A stretch of 64,000 bases of DNA, from NCBI GenBank assembly GCA_030268105.1, contig BSDZ01000086.1:930001-994000 (forward strand), written 5' to 3'. Positions 14,300 to 25,046 of this stretch are shown one piece after another. Positions within the stretch are counted from its first letter, which is position 1. Each line of letters starts with the position of its first letter. Position numbers and translations under genes: made by a program. Below the pieces are notes generated by a model. That model saw nothing but the letters and a program-made list of their open reading frames with translations, searched no databases and was not told where the DNA came from. This DNA comes from Volvox africanus (lineage: Eukaryota > Chlorophyta > Chlorophyceae > Chlamydomonadales > Volvocaceae).

Positions 14300-16213
14300 T
14301 CAGGGTGTAATTGGGGGATTAGGCTGGTATTGTGGGTATTGCTGTTGATACGGCCCAGAAGGTGTCGGGCATATAACAGGCGGCTGCTTGATCGGCCCAT
14401 CCGGCGTCTGGTGTGTGACTGACGACTGTTGGTATGATGCTTGTGGCTGTTGGTACGGCGGTGTCGACTGCAATAGAAAAGGAAATGCGGCGATTAGACT
14501 GTATACTTCGATGAGATATGTATTAAATAAAAAGTACTTCATAACAACCAACGAACAATTTATATGTGTGTGCGGGGGGATAGGGGGCTTTGCTTCACCC
14601 GTGGCCACTACCTGGCAGTAGTCCCCACCTTCCCCTGCCTGTATTTCGGGACACCCTCATCCATTCACCCCTAAGGATGTTGACTGCTCCGAAACCAGTG
14701 ACGTTCCCGGTAGGTAGGTGGTTCAGCACCCACCACCAGCATCCAATAGAAGTTTCTGCCGATCAACGGCGGCCTCAACTCCACTCCTGGTGTTTTATTT
14801 ATAACAATTAATAATTATATGTAGTATTGTCCCATTATTACCTGCTGGAACGGCGTGATGCATATCACATTAATTGGGACCACGAACGTCGTTTATGCCG
14901 TACTGGTTGCAAATAGAAGCAGTTACACATTTTATGCAGGGAGCCCCATTTGTTCCCCATTTTCCCCGCCCCCCTTCGTACCCCCTGCTCACGCACCCAC
15001 CTGCTCACTGCCCGCGGTCCAGGGCTTGGATGCCGGATCTCCGGTGTAGGGCTGGACTTGCTGCCGGGCCTGCGAAGGGAGGTGTGCCCTTATCCCCTTA
15101 GCGCCTCCAACATCCCGCTGAGTTCGACAGTATGTCCGTCCATCCATCTGTCAGTCTGGGCGTCGGTGACTGGAAGCAATGCCCCCTCTAGTGCACCAAG
15201 AGTTCTAAGAGGACATGGCAGCGTCCAAGCCCCCTTCTCAACCGGGGCTGGGACCTCACAACGCCAATGTAAATACCCGACCCACTGGACGCAAGCCTGG
15301 GCAATAACAGCTCGTGAGGGGGCGAGTGTGGGGCGCAAACTACACCTTGTAGCGCGCCGCTCCTACTCCACTTTTCCCTGCCCGGCCCCTGCTCAGCCCT
15401 GCCCTCCCTCCGTCTGCCGCACACCCCCCCCCCTGTCTTCATCACAAGCACCTATCGCAGCATGGGCCGCTCTGCATGGGCCGATGGGGAAGACAATCGC
15501 GCCCTGTTTCAGTTAGTATTAACTACTGTTAACTACTGTTAACCGTTAACCCCAGAGACGACGAGCCCCATACCTTCTTCCTGCGGCGGTAAATGATGAC
15601 AACCACGATTACCGCAGCCACAAGCAGCAAACTTCCCGTGGGGATGACGGTTGCGATGATTATTATATCGGTCTTCGTTAGCTTCGAGCAGCCATTGCCA
15701 CTGCCGCCGCTACTGCTGCTGCCGTGATAAGAACCGCCGCCGCCGCCCTTCAGCAAAAGCCGACCGCGACGGTGTGTTCCGCTGACACAGGATGCCGGTG
15801 GCGGCGGCGAGGACGAGGATTTTGGTGATGGTGGACTTGGCGATGCTGACAGCAGCGGTGACGGCGGCGAGGAGGAAGATGGAACCGGGCTGGGGCAGGG
15901 GGTGCCGGTATTGCCACCACAAGCTTGTGTGCCTGTCGGTGTGGGGTGCATAAACTGCTTAACTGTGTATGCACGTGGGAATTTGCGTTGGTGATTGGGG
16001 TTTGTACAGCTATGTAATACCTACATGCGAGGTGTCACGGGGAGACAGAACAGAGAAAGGCGGGGCGACATCCCGCCGTACCTTGGCCGTATACGGGTAA
16101 GGGGATGACCAAGAACAGCAGGACGACGAAGGGGATGGAAGACAGCTCCAGGGAATTCCTACGGCGGGGTCCTGCACCGTTGATGTGACTGGTGCTCCAA
16201 GCCTCCTGGCCAT
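14300..16213 (-). CDS. Type I membrane protein, Pro-rich ectodomain (frame break)
   Basis: Exons 16213-16082, 15932-15574 and 14467-14300, about 219 residues. Exon 1 carries a signal peptide core (SIPFVVLLFLVIPLPVYGQ), but its frame meets the ATG at 16213 only if one base is added, most simply in the C run at 16166-16169. Exon 2 encodes a Ser/Pro-rich ectodomain (SPPSPLLSASPSPPSPKSSS) with four cysteines, then one span (DIIIIATVIPTGSLLLVAAV) and YRRRKK. Exon 3 is a tail rich in Gln, Pro and Tyr (PPYQQPQASYQQ, ending PNPPITP). The introns after the signal peptide (phase 1) and after the basic stop-transfer (phase 0) sit as in the genes at 9712-11042 and 4129-6650. A further small exon in the 1.1-kb last intron cannot be excluded. 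Confidence 0.6.
14566..14792 (+). repeat. Dispersed repeat of ~200 bp, copy 1
   Basis: Lies in the last intron of the gene at 14300-16213. The same sequence, diverged and inverted, is at 52141-52342. Shared blocks include CACCCGTGGCCACTA, CGGCACCCTCATCCA-like and TTCAGCACCCACCACCAGCA. No ORF spans it; a non-autonomous transposon family is likely. Confidence 0.7.
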
Positions 16214-17456
16214 GCAGTGCAGTACATGGATGCCTTTATCGAAATAATTGCCCGATGCATTCCGTACTAACAATTGGTCCAATGTTAGTTTGAGGCTTAA
16301 CCTGTGCACATTCAAATTTCAAATTCCCTTTCCCTCTCGGGATGTGCCTCGGCTGAGGAAAGCGACAACGGCCTTCAACGGCCAACGTCGCAAATACATT
16401 TCCAGCGCGAATTCACGATACTTTCCACACTTCCCAAGCCTCCATCTCCCTTCAATAAGATTCAAGGATAGATATCATATTTATGTACCATGATCTGCAA
16501 TCGAAAGGAGAAGAAGTCCTCGGACCTCTGCTGTGCTCCCAAAAACTGGACATTAACCAGGTCACTCAGGTCCTTATAGATTTTACTCATTAGAACAAAA
16601 AAAAGATTTTTCCATGAAATCTATCAATGATGCCGTTATATGTTATGCATTATGGGGCTCTAACTTGTAGCGGTTCGACTTTGCCGGTTAGGCTGCCTGC
16701 ACCGCTTTAAAGTGCAATTACAATGATGAACAGCTTGTTTGTAGGTTCTCCAATCTATTCGTAATTTACCAGGCTTTGGTCCGTTTCTGGGGGCCTTTTT
16801 ATGGGGTTTTTATGTTATGCCTAGGAATTCCTGTGAGGAGCGTACTGCGGGCACCGTACAGACCACGCAAAGTGCAAGCAAGTCAGCTGTACACGGTACT
16901 CCCACGCACGGGTCTGCTGGGTTAAACTGTCATGCCTGAATTGAGAATATCAAGAGCCAGTAGACGCAGATTATCCACGGCCAAGCAACAGATGAGGTAA
17001 ATGAATGCAAACAATCGAATGTAGCCCTATCTAACGGCTGACGGAAAAACAATCAATACTATATTTAATATCAATATTTAAGTGCAGTCACAAAACCAAA
17101 ATTTTAAAAGGTAAATATTAGCAGTATAAATAACCGGCGTTGTAAGGAAAACTACATGCGACATGGGAGACCAACGAGCAACCGGCCGAAAGTATATTCA
17201 TCCTATCTAGATGGTTTAGGATGGTGCATCGTCAAGCATGCATGCTGGCAAGGGAGGCACTTGCGCGAGAGCCTCTGCGACACCGCAGGTGGCCCCTTGC
17301 ACTGCGACCCCTACCGCGCCGTACCATAATGCCGTACATCAGCAAAATACACACATATCTGTATGTAACAGCGATTTTTATTTCATTAAACTGAAAGCGC
17401 GAGGAATAATTTTAAAGCGAGGGGCGGCTCAGCTTGCTCGCTCAACATATGTATGA
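16214..17456. other. Non-coding interval
   Basis: A/T-rich flank upstream of the membrane-protein gene. No repeat family, exon chain or RNA gene was recognised. Confidence 0.4.
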
Positions 17457-18275
17457 CTACCGAACCGTAGCTGCAATAATGCGCGCGAGTGTCATGTGGC
17501 CAATCACACGGCACCATGGCCCTCGCTTCACTTGGGGGCATGCAAACGCAGGTAACGAGATGCACCGCAATATTCTGAATGTTGCCTCAAAAACCCGCAC
17601 ATTTCCAGAAGCAGTCGGCCAGCACCATGGACACCAGCATTGCAGGTAGAACCATTCGTGAACGTGTGGCGACCCATGGGTCGTGAGAACGGGATGGTTC
17701 CGAGCATGACTACTCCAACCCGGCAGATCTCGGTGCACCGTCCGTATGCGTCTCCTTGAGGGATGTACAGCCCGCAAGGCCCCCAGTACCCAGGGGACGC
17801 CGCAGAATCCTCCAAAACCACACATCCGAGCCATCATCCCCGCCACCGCAGCGGAGCCGCCAGCACCTCTGTCGCCACCGCCACCGCCGTTTTCGTCCTC
17901 ATCATCGCCAGGCGGTTGCTGAGATGGCAGCGTCGTCGCCGCGCCACGACTGCCAACGATCAGCGCGGCCATCGCCATCGCGAGCTCTGTGATGCGGGTC
18001 ACGACGCTGTTGCCGTCGCCGCCTCCGCCTGCTCCTCCGTCGTCACCGTCAGCAACGGTCATGATTCGGTCAGCTAGAGCCGTCAGGGGTGTCGTTGGGG
18101 CGCCGCTGACGCACTCCCCGCGGGACTGTAAGCCGCTGATGACTGCCGCCTTCACTGCGGCCAGACCAGGCAACGAGCTAAGGACGTCGGAGGCCTGTGG
18201 TGGCACACGATCGGGTGGGGCGTCAAAGGACACAAAGAACTTAAGGTCTCCCTTAAAACGCTGCTTCCCCATCAT
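17457..18275 (-). CDS. Ala/Gly/Asp-rich ORF of unknown function
   Basis: An uninterrupted frame of 272 codons. The first 150 or so look coding: KQRFKGDLKFFVSFDAPPDR, then LSSLPGLAAVKAAVISG and a Gly/Asp-rich linker. The last 100 (from about RRRIRTVHRDLPG) look like read-through into non-coding DNA, so a donor probably lies near 17800. The composition resembles the decapeptide-repeat gene just upstream (18481-23650), and it may be a further exon or a second member. No family recognised. Confidence 0.35.
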   Translation of the reverse strand: MMGKQRFKGDLKFFVSFDAPPDRVPPQASDVLSSLPGLAAVKAAVISGLQSRGECVSGAPTTPLTALADRIMTVADGDDGGAGGGGDGNSVVTRITELAMAMAALIVGSRGAATTLPSQQPPGDDEDENGGGGGDRGAGGSAAVAGMMARMCGFGGFCGVPWVLGALRAVHPSRRRIRTVHRDLPGWSSHARNHPVLTTHGSPHVHEWFYLQCWCPWCWPTASGNVRVFEATFRILRCISLPAFACPQVKRGPWCRVIGHMTLARIIAATVR

Positions 18276-18305
18276 ATACGAACAAAATATGCAAAAACAT
18301 TTACT

Positions 18306-18332
18306 TAGGGTTTTAAGGTTTTAGGGTTTTTT
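18306..18332. repeat. Interstitial telomere-like repeat
   Basis: Three TTTTAGGG-like units in the gap between the end of the repeat-protein gene (18481) and the ORF starting at 18275. One unit carries an AAGG variant. Confidence 0.7.
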
Positions 18333-18427
18333 TCACATGGTGCCTCAGTGCCCGACAGATTTTACTGCTGCATGAGACGGAAAGTAGCAGCTGTTCAGCT
18401 CCGGATACATCTCATGTTGCTCCTATG

Positions 18428-18472
18428 CCATGCTGTGCCGTGCTGTGCCGTGCTATGCCGTGCTGTTTACAT
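18428..18472. repeat. 10-bp tandem repeat (TGCCGTGCTG)n
   Basis: About four copies of a TGCCGTGCTG unit with single changes, just downstream of the stop of the gene at 18481-23650. Confidence 0.8.
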
Positions 18473-18480
18473 CCGTGCGG

Positions 18481-21400
18481 TCAACTTAACTGCTCTGCTG
18501 CTGCGTTCGCCGCCGCGTTCATGCCCTCAAGCACCAGCACCCAGCCGCCCGTCACCACCAACAGCATGAGGCTCCCTGAGGATCCCCCCTGATCACGTCG
18601 TTGTATGCGGCGATGATTTCAGTCTGCGGAACCAGAGACCCATGGGTCAGTGCCGTGGCGACGCGGTAAGGTCTCGGAACCACGAGGGATCCCGAGCTGG
18701 GTTGACGTACATTCGAATGACGAAGGCGGCCTTATGACCCGCGTGCAAGACTCAGCCACACAGCCGGCATTGGTGCCGAGGCAGGTCGTGACCTAAATCG
18801 GCGATGCAGGTGCTTCTTCACAGCCGACCTTTGCGTTTATAGATGTGAGTTAAAGCCGAGAGGGCTTCATCAGTCTCCTGATGTGTCTTCATGAGGACCG
18901 CACGGATCGAGAGCATGTGGTCCCTTACACGCTATCATCAATACGATGCCCAAGTACATGCTCCTACATCACCAGTAATGAGAAAATACCGAAAGGGGCT
19001 CCGGACGGAGTTTAACATCCTTTTTTCATCACCATTTTTCAATTCCGTGACTGCTTTTCCAATCCCTTGTACGGCACCGCACCTGTAGATCCATCTTAAG
19101 CTCGTCCAGTAGGTCTCGGGTGCCGCCGCTGTACCAATGGCCGTACTCAAAGGCGAAACTTAGGGCTCCCAACACGATCGCCGTAGCCAAGGCATCCGCC
19201 ACAGGGTCCCGTTGGCCTACCGTACGTGCCCCCTCGCCACCCGCCCTGCCACCCCGAGTGGCTCGTGTGGAGGCACGAAGGTGCCGGCGAGGCGGCGGCA
19301 TTGGGACACGGTTGCGAGCACACCAATCTTGGATGGCACGTACATTGGTGGTGAGTGTAACAACGTGAATGAGGTCTCAGGGAGCTGACTCCTTTTCATC
19401 ATCGCCTACATGCAATGAACCCCACCCTACCCCACCCTACCCCACCCTACCCCCATCCCCCACCATGATGCCGAGTGGATGAGCCTGAGCCCCCTCCCCC
19501 TCACCGGATCTGCTTCCATCGCACTGAGCAGCGCTCCACCCGCGGCAAGATCCTTGCCGAAGCCCTCCAGTTGAGTCACCGCCTCCGCCAGCATGCTCCC
19601 GCTCCTGTCACCGCCGTCACGATATTCTTTCTCATCCTGCGCAATCAACGCCGAAACCAGCGCTGGCAGCGCCGGCAACAGCGCCAGCAATGAACATGGG
19701 ACGCCAGGCCCAGATCCGAAACCGACGCCAGTGCAGGCCGCGTCGCAATGAGCTCCGAAAACTCCAGCCGCCCAAGATCGCTGTCACACAGAGCCCTTGC
19801 TAGCGCCGGGGAGGCGGCAATGACCCCCCCCAGTGCGCGGCTCCGAATCACCAACCGAGCCACGGGTCCGCCCGACAACACCGCGTCAACCAGCTCGGGG
19901 CAGCCCGCCAGCACCACCGCGAGGCCGCCATGCTCGCTAACGCTGTATCCCTCATTCACCGCCGAACCGGAGCTGGCATTGGTCCCCGTACCGGCGGCAT
20001 CGACAGGCACCACCTTCGCATATACGAGATCTAATGGTGCCACATTGGCACTGGCATTGGAATTGGCATTGGAATTGGCATTGGCACTGGCATTGGCACT
20101 GGCATTGGCACTGGCATTGGCACTGGTATTGGCACTGGCATTGGCACTGGCATTGGCACTGGCATTGGAATTGGCATTGGCACTGGCATTGGAATTGGCA
20201 TTGGCACTGGCATTGGCACTGGCATTGGCACTGGCATTGGCACTGGCATTGGCACTGGCATTGGCACTGGCATTGGCACTGGCATTGGAATTGGCATTGG
20301 CACTGGCATTGGCACTGGCATTGGCACTGGCATTGGAACTGGCATTGGCACTGGCGGCTATGGATTCCACATTGACCATATATGCAGGGTGGACTCATGG
20401 GTAGGTGGGAGGGCCGAGGGGCAGCATACACTGCAACGGCGACAGTGCTGTCAATACGCTGCTGCAGTACCCATGTAAGGATCGCCCCAGTCCCAGTTTC
20501 CACCGACCTGGACTGTCCGACACTGCCTTCGCCAGCTGAGAGATAGATTGTTGTCGCCATCATCCACCGTGATCAGATTACCACGAGCCATGGTATACCG
20601 TAGCCATTCGGCTGACCGTTGACCGTTAAACAAAGGAATACGTATGCTGCCATTGCCATACGGCCGCGCATCGCAAAAGAGAGGAAATTGTATTTGAGAC
20701 AAATGTGTCTGCTGACAGGGCCATCTGCGAACGGACATTAACCGAAACCGCCGTCGCAAGTTGCCGGTTCGCCCCCAGCACCTCAGCAAACCTCCGATTA
20801 ACCGCCACAACTGCCGCCAGTGCGCGGTTACCGATGAGCGCCTCGCATAGAGAGGGATTATCGACCAGGGCGGTTGCCAGTTGGGGGTTGAGTGTCACGG
20901 CGGTTGTGATCTGTGGTTGGCGTGAAAATGACGACGAAACGTGATAAGGACGACAAGCAAGGCTGTGCTCATGTCACCACACTAGTCAGGCACGGCACCG
21001 GGAAGCCAGTGACAAAACAACAACTTTCTTTGAACGGCCTCACCCGTAAACTGTAGAATGCCTGATGACTTGATGGGACGAGAGCTCCCACGAGAGGTAT
21101 GCCAACTTCAAAAACTGCAAAGAGATGCCTTGAGATGTCTTGCAAGGAAAAACGACGAACAGCTTCCTCATTGGAATTCAGCCCAGGAGTATCCTCCCGC
21201 AGGACCGCTCCCTTTTTCGCTCTCCTGCGGCCGAACACACCCACAACGCAACAGGCACCACCCCTCACCGCCTCCGAAGTCGCCACAGAGTCCGCCAGCC
21301 GCACACTGACCACCAGCCCCCCCGCTAGCTGCGGCGAGCCCGCTATTGCCAGATCTATGAGCCGGTCTCGGAGCAATCCAGCCGCGAGCTCGGGATTGCT

Positions 21401-23650
21401 CGCACGGAGTGCGGGTTTGTAATTGGACATGATGGAGGTAACGTCCAAAATTTCCCCCTAAACACACCGGGGATACGTAATGTGTATGTCGTTGGGTAAG
21501 ACATACACAATACCAATTGTACGGATTATACAAAATACGGGAAGCCCATGAAAACAGGAGGGCGTATTCGGAAAAAGAACAAAGCTATTCATGAAGATGC
21601 AATTCAGAAACACAATGTTGGCATCATTCTCAACATCATGTGATGTTGATGTGACTGGTAATGTCGTGATAATGTGATGTCATGTGGTAATGGTGTTGGT
21701 TGAGTTTCAGTTAACCCAACCCTCACAACGTGGAAGTACGTCCCCCATCTCAACAACCACAACGACCGATGCCTACCAGAAATACGTGAAGCAACGAAAA
21801 ACGACCATGACGACAAACGAAGGCCATGCCTAGACCAACGTGTTTGGCCCCCTCCTCGTCCCCTTCTACCCCGGGGAGAGCCACCTCACCCGCCACCGCC
21901 GCCAAGAGTTGCTCGTTGGAGGAGAGTACCAAAGCCAGCTCCAGGGGCGCCCCCACCAGTACGTCAATGAGGTGCGGCCGTACGGCAGCCAGTCCTGCCA
22001 GGCGAGGGTTGCCCGCCAGCGCCTCCGCCAGCGCGTCACTTCCCGCCAGCATCGCCAGCAGTCGTGAATCTTTCAGCACTGTGCCGCCAGCAGCAGCAGC
22101 AGCAGCAGCCGGGGGAAACACAACGACATATGAAACATATGAAATAAGATTAGAACTGTCTTAACGGGGTAAGTCTGAAGCTGCGTTCTCCGCAATCCCC
22201 GACCCGAACTCACCAGCAACGACAGGAATTTTCCCGCTGTTGGTGAGTTCAGGTTACCGCGCACATCCTCGCCTGTGCAGACGCGGGCTGCTGTGCAGTC
22301 TAACGAGGCCTTTGCGTGAACGAGAAACTCGCACACGTCCATTTGTGTGTGTGGGGGGGTAACGTGAGCCGCCATGAGCCCAACCACTTCGGAGCAAGCA
22401 GGGTTCAAGACCCACGGGCGATGAGTCAAACCAGAGGCCAACAATTTTAGTAGCAGTTTCCGCCCTAAATAATGATCTTAATGTTCATGATGTTGATGTT
22501 AATAATGATGATGATGACGATAGAGGTGGTAAACCCAGGTAAGCAGAAGCTGATCACGTACTCTCGAACTGAACGTACCAGCGGAAATCAATGACGGCGC
22601 CGCCGCCACGGCGGCTCGCAGCATTGGCCGCGACGCGACCTGCTCCGCAACGCCGCCAGGAGCCACCAGCGAGATGGCGACCCGTGGTTCACCCGCCAAA
22701 AGCTCCATGACCGTTGGCGCCACCGACGATAAAGCCAGCAGCCCCGACAGCGCTTGCACACCGCCGGTGCCGCCAAATAATGCCGTACAAAGCTGCTCCT
22801 CGTTTGCCAGCGCACCTGCCAGGGCGTCCTGCGCCGCCACGAGCGCCGCCAGGCGGCCGCCGCATGCCAGCCCTCTTACGGACGGCTCCACTCGCAGCAG
22901 CAACCCCCCGACAAGGACACGGGGAAGGCGGGAACAGACAACCGAGGACATAAAAGCTGCTCCGCCACCTCCGCCGCCTCAAACCATGGCGGCGCCGGCA
23001 AGCTGCTGCAGGCCATGATAATCCTGTCCATTGCCTTACGGGGAGCTTCCGTACACCAGGGCGGCGGCATCATGCCTAGGCCGCCAGGGTGGGAGACCAG
23101 GGAATCCAGCGCTGACTCCTCCGGTGTGGCCTTGAGCACCGTACGGCGTGACTGTCGGGACAGCGGCGGCAGCGGCAGCAATATCCACGGCCTGCGCCAT
23201 TGGAATAGCTGCGTGGAAAAGATCGTCTCGGCGCATCATGATGTCAGCGTACCATGCGGGCTCGGAGGCAGGATCCGCACCCAGCGCCTGCAGCTCTTTC
23301 AATAGCTGCGCTGTAGTTGCACGAAGCTCGGCGATCACATGGGCGCTCAACGCTGTGCCGCGGGCCACGATGAGCGTCAGGGGACGGCAAGATGCCATCA
23401 CAGCTACTGATAGCTCCTCGGAGGCCAGCGGCGGCGGTGACGGCGGCTGCGACAGGAACGCCGAGGATGACGGCATCGTGGGCGGCGGAGGCGGAAGCGG
23501 GAGGCGGGAGGGGCAGGCGGACGCGTCGATAGCGACGACTGCATCGTCAACGGTGGCGTTGACGTCATCAGCTGTGGCGACGGCCCCGTCACCGTCAGTG
23601 CATCGAACAACGGCGCTGAAAGCGATGATTGCCTTCCATTGCCATTCCCG
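18481..23650 (-). CDS. Large Ala/Leu decapeptide-repeat protein (frame breaks)
   Basis: Well-bounded exons are 22078-21885, 21457-21269, 20910-20743 and 18623-18481. Others are approximate: about 23650-22579, 20395-19505 and 19227-19083. The 5' end is unresolved. The protein is built of imperfect 10-residue units of the form N-P-x-L-A-x-A-L-x-G, for example NPQLATALVD, NPSLCEALIG, NRALAAVVAV and SDALAEALAG; about 30 can be counted. A unit that repeats Asn-Ala-Ser-Ala about 25 times sits in the exon near 20.2 kb. Hydrophobic segments near the C-terminus (LATAIVLGALSFAFEY, SLMLLVVTGGWVLVLEG) suggest membrane association. Frames are rejoined by one added base at homopolymers near 22930 (T run), 19698-19700 (C run) and 18584-18589 (G run), and a further change is needed near 23150. 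Either the assembly has indels or this is a decaying gene. No known family assigned. Confidence 0.5.
19419..19456. repeat. 10-bp tandem repeat (CCCCACCCTA)n
   Basis: Nearly four copies of CCCCACCCTA, in an intron of the decapeptide-repeat gene. Confidence 0.85.
20036..20356. repeat. 6/12-bp coding minisatellite (Asn-Ala-Ser-Ala)n
   Basis: About 320 bp of GGCATT/GGCACT/GGAATT hexamers. On the minus strand, in the frame of the surrounding gene, it encodes Asn-Ala-Ser-Ala repeats (NASANASANA, some SNAS). Every frame is open because no unit contains a stop in any phase, which creates misleading Met-Pro-Val, Cys-Gln and Trp-His ORFs on both strands. Confidence 0.9.
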
Positions 23651-24578
23651 ACGCCATTCACTCGAGGTACGGCACGGATGGCATCCGAGTCATCTGCTGG
23701 CATCATCTGCACATGTGTATTTTCCGTACTTCCCCACTGAAGAGTCAACACGAAGTTGCTGGGGATCCTGCTGGCCTGGGGTGTTATTGAGATCTGGCGC
23801 GGGGGCGATCCGAGGACATCGGCCAGGATTGAGGTCGAGTATGGAAGGAAGCTGGCGAGGAGAATTGAAGAATGAGCCAGCGGTGAGCCAGCGGCTCTCG
23901 AGTGGGCAGGCTGTGAACATGATGGCAGAGGCGCAAAATCTTGAATTAGTACTAAATTTAGTATTTGCTACCAGTACTACTACTACTACCACAACCCAGA
24001 TCGGGTGCCTTAGCTACCACTCCGCCACCCCGCAGGGAAGCAGGTTGTGTCGTACAGGAACAATCCTACCTTGCAGGTGAACCTGCCGCTGGTGACGTAC
24101 GGAACTTCCGCCCCTAAACTGCGCTAGTCAGATGTCGGCAGATGTCGTCACGGAACCGCGCTGTCAGGGTTCCACGATCCCAGGTCCGGTGTGCTGCCAC
24201 ATGGAAAAGATTGCACGGAGTACGGCAAGTACGGCACGCAAATTGCCAGGACTAAGCTTTGGGTTCTGTAAGATCAGTAGTGGGTGATCCCAAAGGCATA
24301 ACATATCAATGTAAGTGAACGCGCAATTGTACGGTTAGCATGCTGCACTCCCAACTCTATGTCAGGAGCGACAAATATCAGTTTTCCCAACGACAACGAC
24401 GACGATGCTTTTGACGGCGTAAATTCTCTGTCATCGCCATTGCAGCTGTTGCCACTGTCGTACAACACCCAATCATAATATGCCGCCGGAAGCGCCGTAC
24501 AGGTCTGGATGGGCCCATGCGCCGCGACCCAGGACTCCAGCGTCCACAACTTCGTCATGTGTATTGCCGCCACCCTCC

Positions 24579-25046
24579 TTAGAACTGGTGCTCATCCTTG
24601 GATTTCCTGCCCGCGAAGTCCTTCTGATGTTCCGTCTGAAAGAACATTAGATTCCCATTCTGGGGCGGTGTTACCGCTTGAATAGTAATGAAAGGAGCTG
24701 CGACAGTGGCCGCAGAACGCCGATACGGCACTCCGGACTTGCCGACGACAATTTGCGACCTTAAACCCCCAGAGCACCAGGTGTGTCTAAGCGAACACAA
24801 TAAGATTTTGGGCTGAATGCAGTAGTGAGAGATTTTTCCTGGAGCTTTGCGGGCACGGACGACAACTGCTTGCTTGCAATTGCCGGTGATGAGCCCCTTT
24901 GACCTTGTGCCAAGAAGAGCGAGTTTCCTTTTACTAATTCGGCTACATGAATAACGGGTCGAGTTTTGGAACCTTGAGTTAAAAACGTCTGTTGGTGTAC
25001 GGCTGGGAAAGACGATGTGCGTCATGCCAACCATTTGGCTCGTCAT
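24579..25046 (-). CDS. 155-codon ORF with transit-peptide-like start
   Basis: The N-terminus is rich in Arg, Ser and Thr (RTPTDVFNSRFQNSTRYSCS, SKRKLALLG) and poor in acidic residues, as in organelle targeting peptides. The rest (PYRRSAATVAAPFITIQ, FFQTEHQKDFAG) matches nothing I recognise. A second frame over the same 3' part gives a CxxC-containing reading, so the true frame is unsure. A 99-codon ORF follows at 24573-24274 on the same strand. It could be the 5' end of a larger gene or chance. Confidence 0.25.
   Translation of the reverse strand: MTSQMVGMTHIVFPSRTPTDVFNSRFQNSTRYSCSRISKRKLALLGTRSKGLITGNCKQAVVVRARKAPGKISHYCIQPKILLCSLRHTWCSGGLRSQIVVGKSGVPYRRSAATVAAPFITIQAVTPPQNGNLMFFQTEHQKDFAGRKSKDEHQF

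Noticed and set aside
14950..15516. 188-codon plus-strand ORF
   Set aside because: It falls in the C-rich last intron of the minus-strand membrane-protein gene and has the Pro/Ser/Cys composition of C-rich non-coding DNA.
19748..20563. Long ORFs of Leu-Ala, Trp-His, Met-Pro-Val and Cys-Gln repeats on both strands
   Set aside because: All are other frames of the hexamer minisatellite. Only the minus-strand Asn-Ala-Ser-Ala frame continues into plausible coding sequence.
23148..24080. 310-codon plus-strand ORF
   Set aside because: It is the antisense shadow of the Ala-rich decapeptide-repeat gene; high GC content removes stops from the complementary frame.
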